Part shown: one piece after another, positions 61,908 to 64,000 of the stretch
Numbering within the stretch: the stretch's first letter is position 1
Layout of the letters: the number at the start of each line of letters is the position of its first letter
From: an uncultured Tessaracoccus sp.
Lineage (GTDB): Bacteria > Actinomycetota > Actinomycetes > Propionibacteriales > Propionibacteriaceae
Direction of reading: 5' to 3'
Assembly: GCF_947255005.1 (NCBI RefSeq)
Contig: NZ_CAMYFI010000002.1
Location: 1 to 64,000, forward strand
Length of the DNA: 64,000 nucleotides
Position numbers and translations under genes: made by a program
Notes under the pieces: generated by a model
What the model was told of the DNA's origin: nothing
Databases searched by the model: none
What the model saw: only the letters and a program-made list of their open reading frames with translations

Positions 61908-63080
61908 CTACTTCATGAAGTCGGGAACGTCGAGATCGTCGTCAGCGGGACGAGGCGCCATGGGGCGCGACGACGGCACGGGCCCGGTCTTCGGAGTATC
62001 GCTGGCGTCTTTGGGCGCCTGAACCGGCTGGCTTGGGCGCTTCTGGTGGTCCGACGGGGCTCCCTGCGGTGCGCGCTGCTGGGTGACAGGCTGCTGCTCG
62101 CGCTTCTTCGGGGTGCCACCATCGAAACCGGCAGCGATCACCGTCACACGCACCTCGTCGCCGAGGGCATCGTCGATGACGGTACCCCAGATGATGTTGG
62201 CCTCGTCGTGGGCGGCCTCCTCAATGAGCTTCGCTGCGCCGGAGACTTCCAGCAGACCGAGATCGGAGCCACCGGCCACCGACAACAGGACGCCGCGCGC
62301 ACCGTCGATGCTGGCTTCGAGCAGCGGCGAGCTGATGGCCATTTCCGCCGCGACGCGGGCGCGATCTTCGCCGCGGGCCGAGCCGATGCCCATGAGCGCG
62401 GAACCAGCTTGGCTCATGATGGACTGCACATCGGCGAAGTCGAGGTTGATCAGGCCGGGCGTGGTGATGAGGTCGGTGATGCCCGAGACGCCTTGCAGCA
62501 GCACTTGGTCGGCAGACTTGAACGCGTCCAGGATGGACACCTCGACGTCGGTCATCTCCAAGAGCTTGTCGTTCGGGATGACGATGAGGGTATCGACTTC
62601 TTCGCGCAGATTGTCGATTCCGGCATCGGCTTGTGTGGAGCGGCGCTTGCCCTCGAACGAGAACGGGCGCGTGACCACACCGATAGTGAGCGCCCCCAGC
62701 GAGCGAGCAATCTTCGCGACGATGGGTGCGGCACCCGTACCCGTGCCACCGCCTTCGCCTGCGGTGACGAACACCATGTCGGCACCCTTGAGCGCCTCTT
62801 CGATCTCATCGGAATGGTCTTCGGCTGCCTGGCGGCCCTTCGATGGGTCAGCGCCGGCGCCCAGGCCACGCGTCAGTTCACGGCCGATGTCGAGCTTGAC
62901 GTCAGCGTCGCTCATGAGCAGCGCCTGCGCATCCGTGTTCACGGCGATGAATTCCACGCCCCTAAGCCCAGCCTCGATCATGCGGTTAACGGCGTTGACG
63001 CCGCCACCACCGACGCCGACGACCTTCAACACGGCTGGGTAGTTCTGAGATGCGCTTGTCATTGTCTGCCTTTCGGCCAA
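61908..63080 (-). CDS. ftsZ: Cell division protein FtsZ
   Basis: The 390-residue GTPase has [20 protein letters not shown], the tubulin signature [11 protein letters not shown] and the T7-loop region [11 protein letters not shown] with the catalytic Asp. A proline-rich linker (about 315-378) precedes the C-terminal [10 protein letters not shown] peptide that binds SepF. It polymerises to form the division ring. It follows ftsQ by 115 bases. Confidence 0.98.
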   Translation of the reverse strand: MAERQTMTSASQNYPAVLKVVGVGGGGVNAVNRMIEAGLRGVEFIAVNTDAQALLMSDADVKLDIGRELTRGLGAGADPSKGRQAAEDHSDEIEEALKGADMVFVTAGEGGGTGTGAAPIVAKIARSLGALTIGVVTRPFSFEGKRRSTQADAGIDNLREEVDTLIVIPNDKLLEMTDVEVSILDAFKSADQVLLQGVSGITDLITTPGLINLDFADVQSIMSQAGSALMGIGSARGEDRARVAAEMAISSPLLEASIDGARGVLLSVAGGSDLGLLEVSGAAKLIEEAAHDEANIIWGTVIDDALGDEVRVTVIAAGFDGGTPKKREQQPVTQQRAPQGAPSDHQKRPSQPVQAPKDASDTPKTGPVPSSRPMAPRPADDDLDVPDFMK

Positions 63081-63195
63081 GGGGAGACTTTCTTCCCATG
63101 AAGGCTATGGATAAAACCGTGCAGCGTCCAACACACAACGCCCAAAATGCTCAAGTTGTCTCAAGTACTACTTGAGGGTTTTCTATCAGGGGTCA

Positions 63196-63912
63196 CTATT
63201 TCGTCGTCGGGTGCGTAGGTGCGGAGACATCGTATATCCTCGCGTCCACGCTCAGCAGCGCTTCGAGGACTTCTGATTTGAGCTCGGATTCGTCGGCGCT
63301 GCCCCACACGATAGACCGGCCATCTGCAACGCTCACCTCGATGCGGTCGACGGACTTGGCGCGAATCAGGGTGACCTGCTTCTTCGCAGCCTCAGGGATG
63401 TGCGTCGCGACGGTAGCCACATCGCGACGGATGCGGGTGTCGTCACGAGCGAGCTTCGCTTCCGGCAGCGACTTCGAACGTGCCTGGCCAGTGCGAAACT
63501 CCACTCCCTCTGCGTCAACCCACGAGAAGGCCCCGCCCTTTGCAAGCTGATAGACAGCCACGCGTTCACTCACCTGGATGCGCACCACGTTCGGGTAATC
63601 GACCTTCACCTCAGCGCTGCGCACTTCGGGAAGCTCCTCGACGCGCTTCCGGATCGCACCGGTATCAAGGCGGGCGAGCGGCACGTGGTTGGGCACCGCG
63701 GCGGCTTCCTTCACGGCGTCGCTGGTGAGCAACTGTTCACCTTCCACCACCGTTTCATCGGCAGAGAAGGTGGCGGATAGCAAGAACAACCAGACGAGAA
63801 ACACCGTCAGCGCAACGGCGAAGACTCCCCCGCCCACGCCGATCCACAACCTCAAACGCCGCTTCGAGCGCTGGTCGTGGAGCGACTTCGCGAACTCCCT
63901 GGGGCTACTCAC
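63196..63912 (-). CDS. ftsQ: Cell division protein FtsQ
   Basis: The 238-residue protein starts at GTG 63912. It has one N-terminal membrane helix ([18 protein letters not shown]), a POTRA domain ([40 protein letters not shown]) and a beta domain. It lies 3' of murC with an eight-base overlap, the standard dcw order. Confidence 0.94.
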   Translation of the reverse strand: MSSPREFAKSLHDQRSKRRLRLWIGVGGGVFAVALTVFLVWLFLLSATFSADETVVEGEQLLTSDAVKEAAAVPNHVPLARLDTGAIRKRVEELPEVRSAEVKVDYPNVVRIQVSERVAVYQLAKGGAFSWVDAEGVEFRTGQARSKSLPEAKLARDDTRIRRDVATVATHIPEAAKKQVTLIRAKSVDRIEVSVADGRSIVWGSADESELKSEVLEALLSVDARIYDVSAPTHPTTK

Positions 63913-64000
63913 GTTGCTCCAGCAACGTCGCGAGCATCGGACCGACGAGGGTCACGTCGCCCGCGCCAAGTGTGATGACGAGGTCGCCCGGACGCGCAAT
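63905..64000 (-). CDS. murC: UDP-N-acetylmuramate-L-alanine ligase, C-terminal fragment (runs off the window end)
   Basis: The 31 visible residues read [20 protein letters not shown] then [11 protein letters not shown] before TAG. The PGDL-V-x-TLGAGD-V pattern is the C-terminal end of MurC. Its stop overlaps the ftsQ start by eight bases. The rest lies outside the window. Confidence 0.85.
   Translation of the reverse strand: MARPGDLVITLGAGDVTLVGPMLATLLEQRE

Overview
This 64 kb window comes from the chromosome of a high-GC Gram-positive actinobacterium, most likely a member of the Propionibacteriaceae. The family level is inferred; the phylum is well supported by gene order (pafB-pafC-tatA-tatC-diacylglycerol kinase-helY, parA-scpA-scpB-rluB, ftsQ-ftsZ-sepF-yggT-wag31, an ANTAR response regulator of PdtaR type, a GluQ-type synthetase and an SOS-controlled DUF222 gene). 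No prophage, CRISPR array or intact insertion sequence is visible.

Layout. 0-6.9 kb: the 3' end of a trmO-like gene, a PlsC acyltransferase, a DUF222/HNH gene under a probable LexA-controlled promoter, a small TetR regulon (TetR, a cupin-like protein that lacks its metal ligands, DUF4865), a hydrolase/membrane-protein pair and glycerate kinase. 6.9-13.9 kb: an arabinan or arabinoxylan island (GH51, sugar-binding lipoprotein, two permeases, GH43) opposed by a divergent LacI regulator. 13.9-15.7 kb: a graveyard holding two adjacent, recognisable but broken genes, a MazG-like nucleotide pyrophosphohydrolase and a DUF2075 helicase-like ATPase whose Walker A lysine codon is now a stop. 15.8-22.4 kb: a phosphate-ester uptake module (histidine kinase, response regulator, GlpT antiporter, and an AfuABC/PhnSTU-like ABC importer), all on the minus strand.

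22.4-38.4 kb carries branched-chain amino-acid synthesis: leuCD with a divergent IclR regulator of LtbR/NdgR type, leuB, and ilvBNC preceded by a leader-peptide attenuator. Interleaved are tRNA-Glu and tRNA-Gln, a CPBP protease, an FAH-family enzyme, a frameshifted glutamine amidotransferase, an SDR, a flotillin/NfeD pair and a LacI-SIS isomerase-ribokinase operon with a clear operator. 38.4-40.4 kb: a HIT protein, hisF and a GIY-YIG gene bracketed by a family of hairpin repeats.

40.4-64 kb is housekeeping: helY, a lipid/diacylglycerol kinase, Tat translocase, PafBC, gluQ, a double-FKBP lipoprotein, the parA-RHH-scpA-scpB-rluB chain of overlapping genes, xerD and NUDIX, a two-HTH regulator, a hotdog thioesterase, pdtaR, tRNA-Leu, pyk, rluD-lspA-traR, then the division end (wag31, yggT, sepF, ftsZ, ftsQ, murC C-terminus). 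The most interesting points are the eroded MazG/DUF2075 pair, the covarying UNCG-type hairpin repeats, the SOS box placed exactly in a promoter spacer, the ilv leader peptide, and an exactly duplicated 42-bp unit inside wag31.
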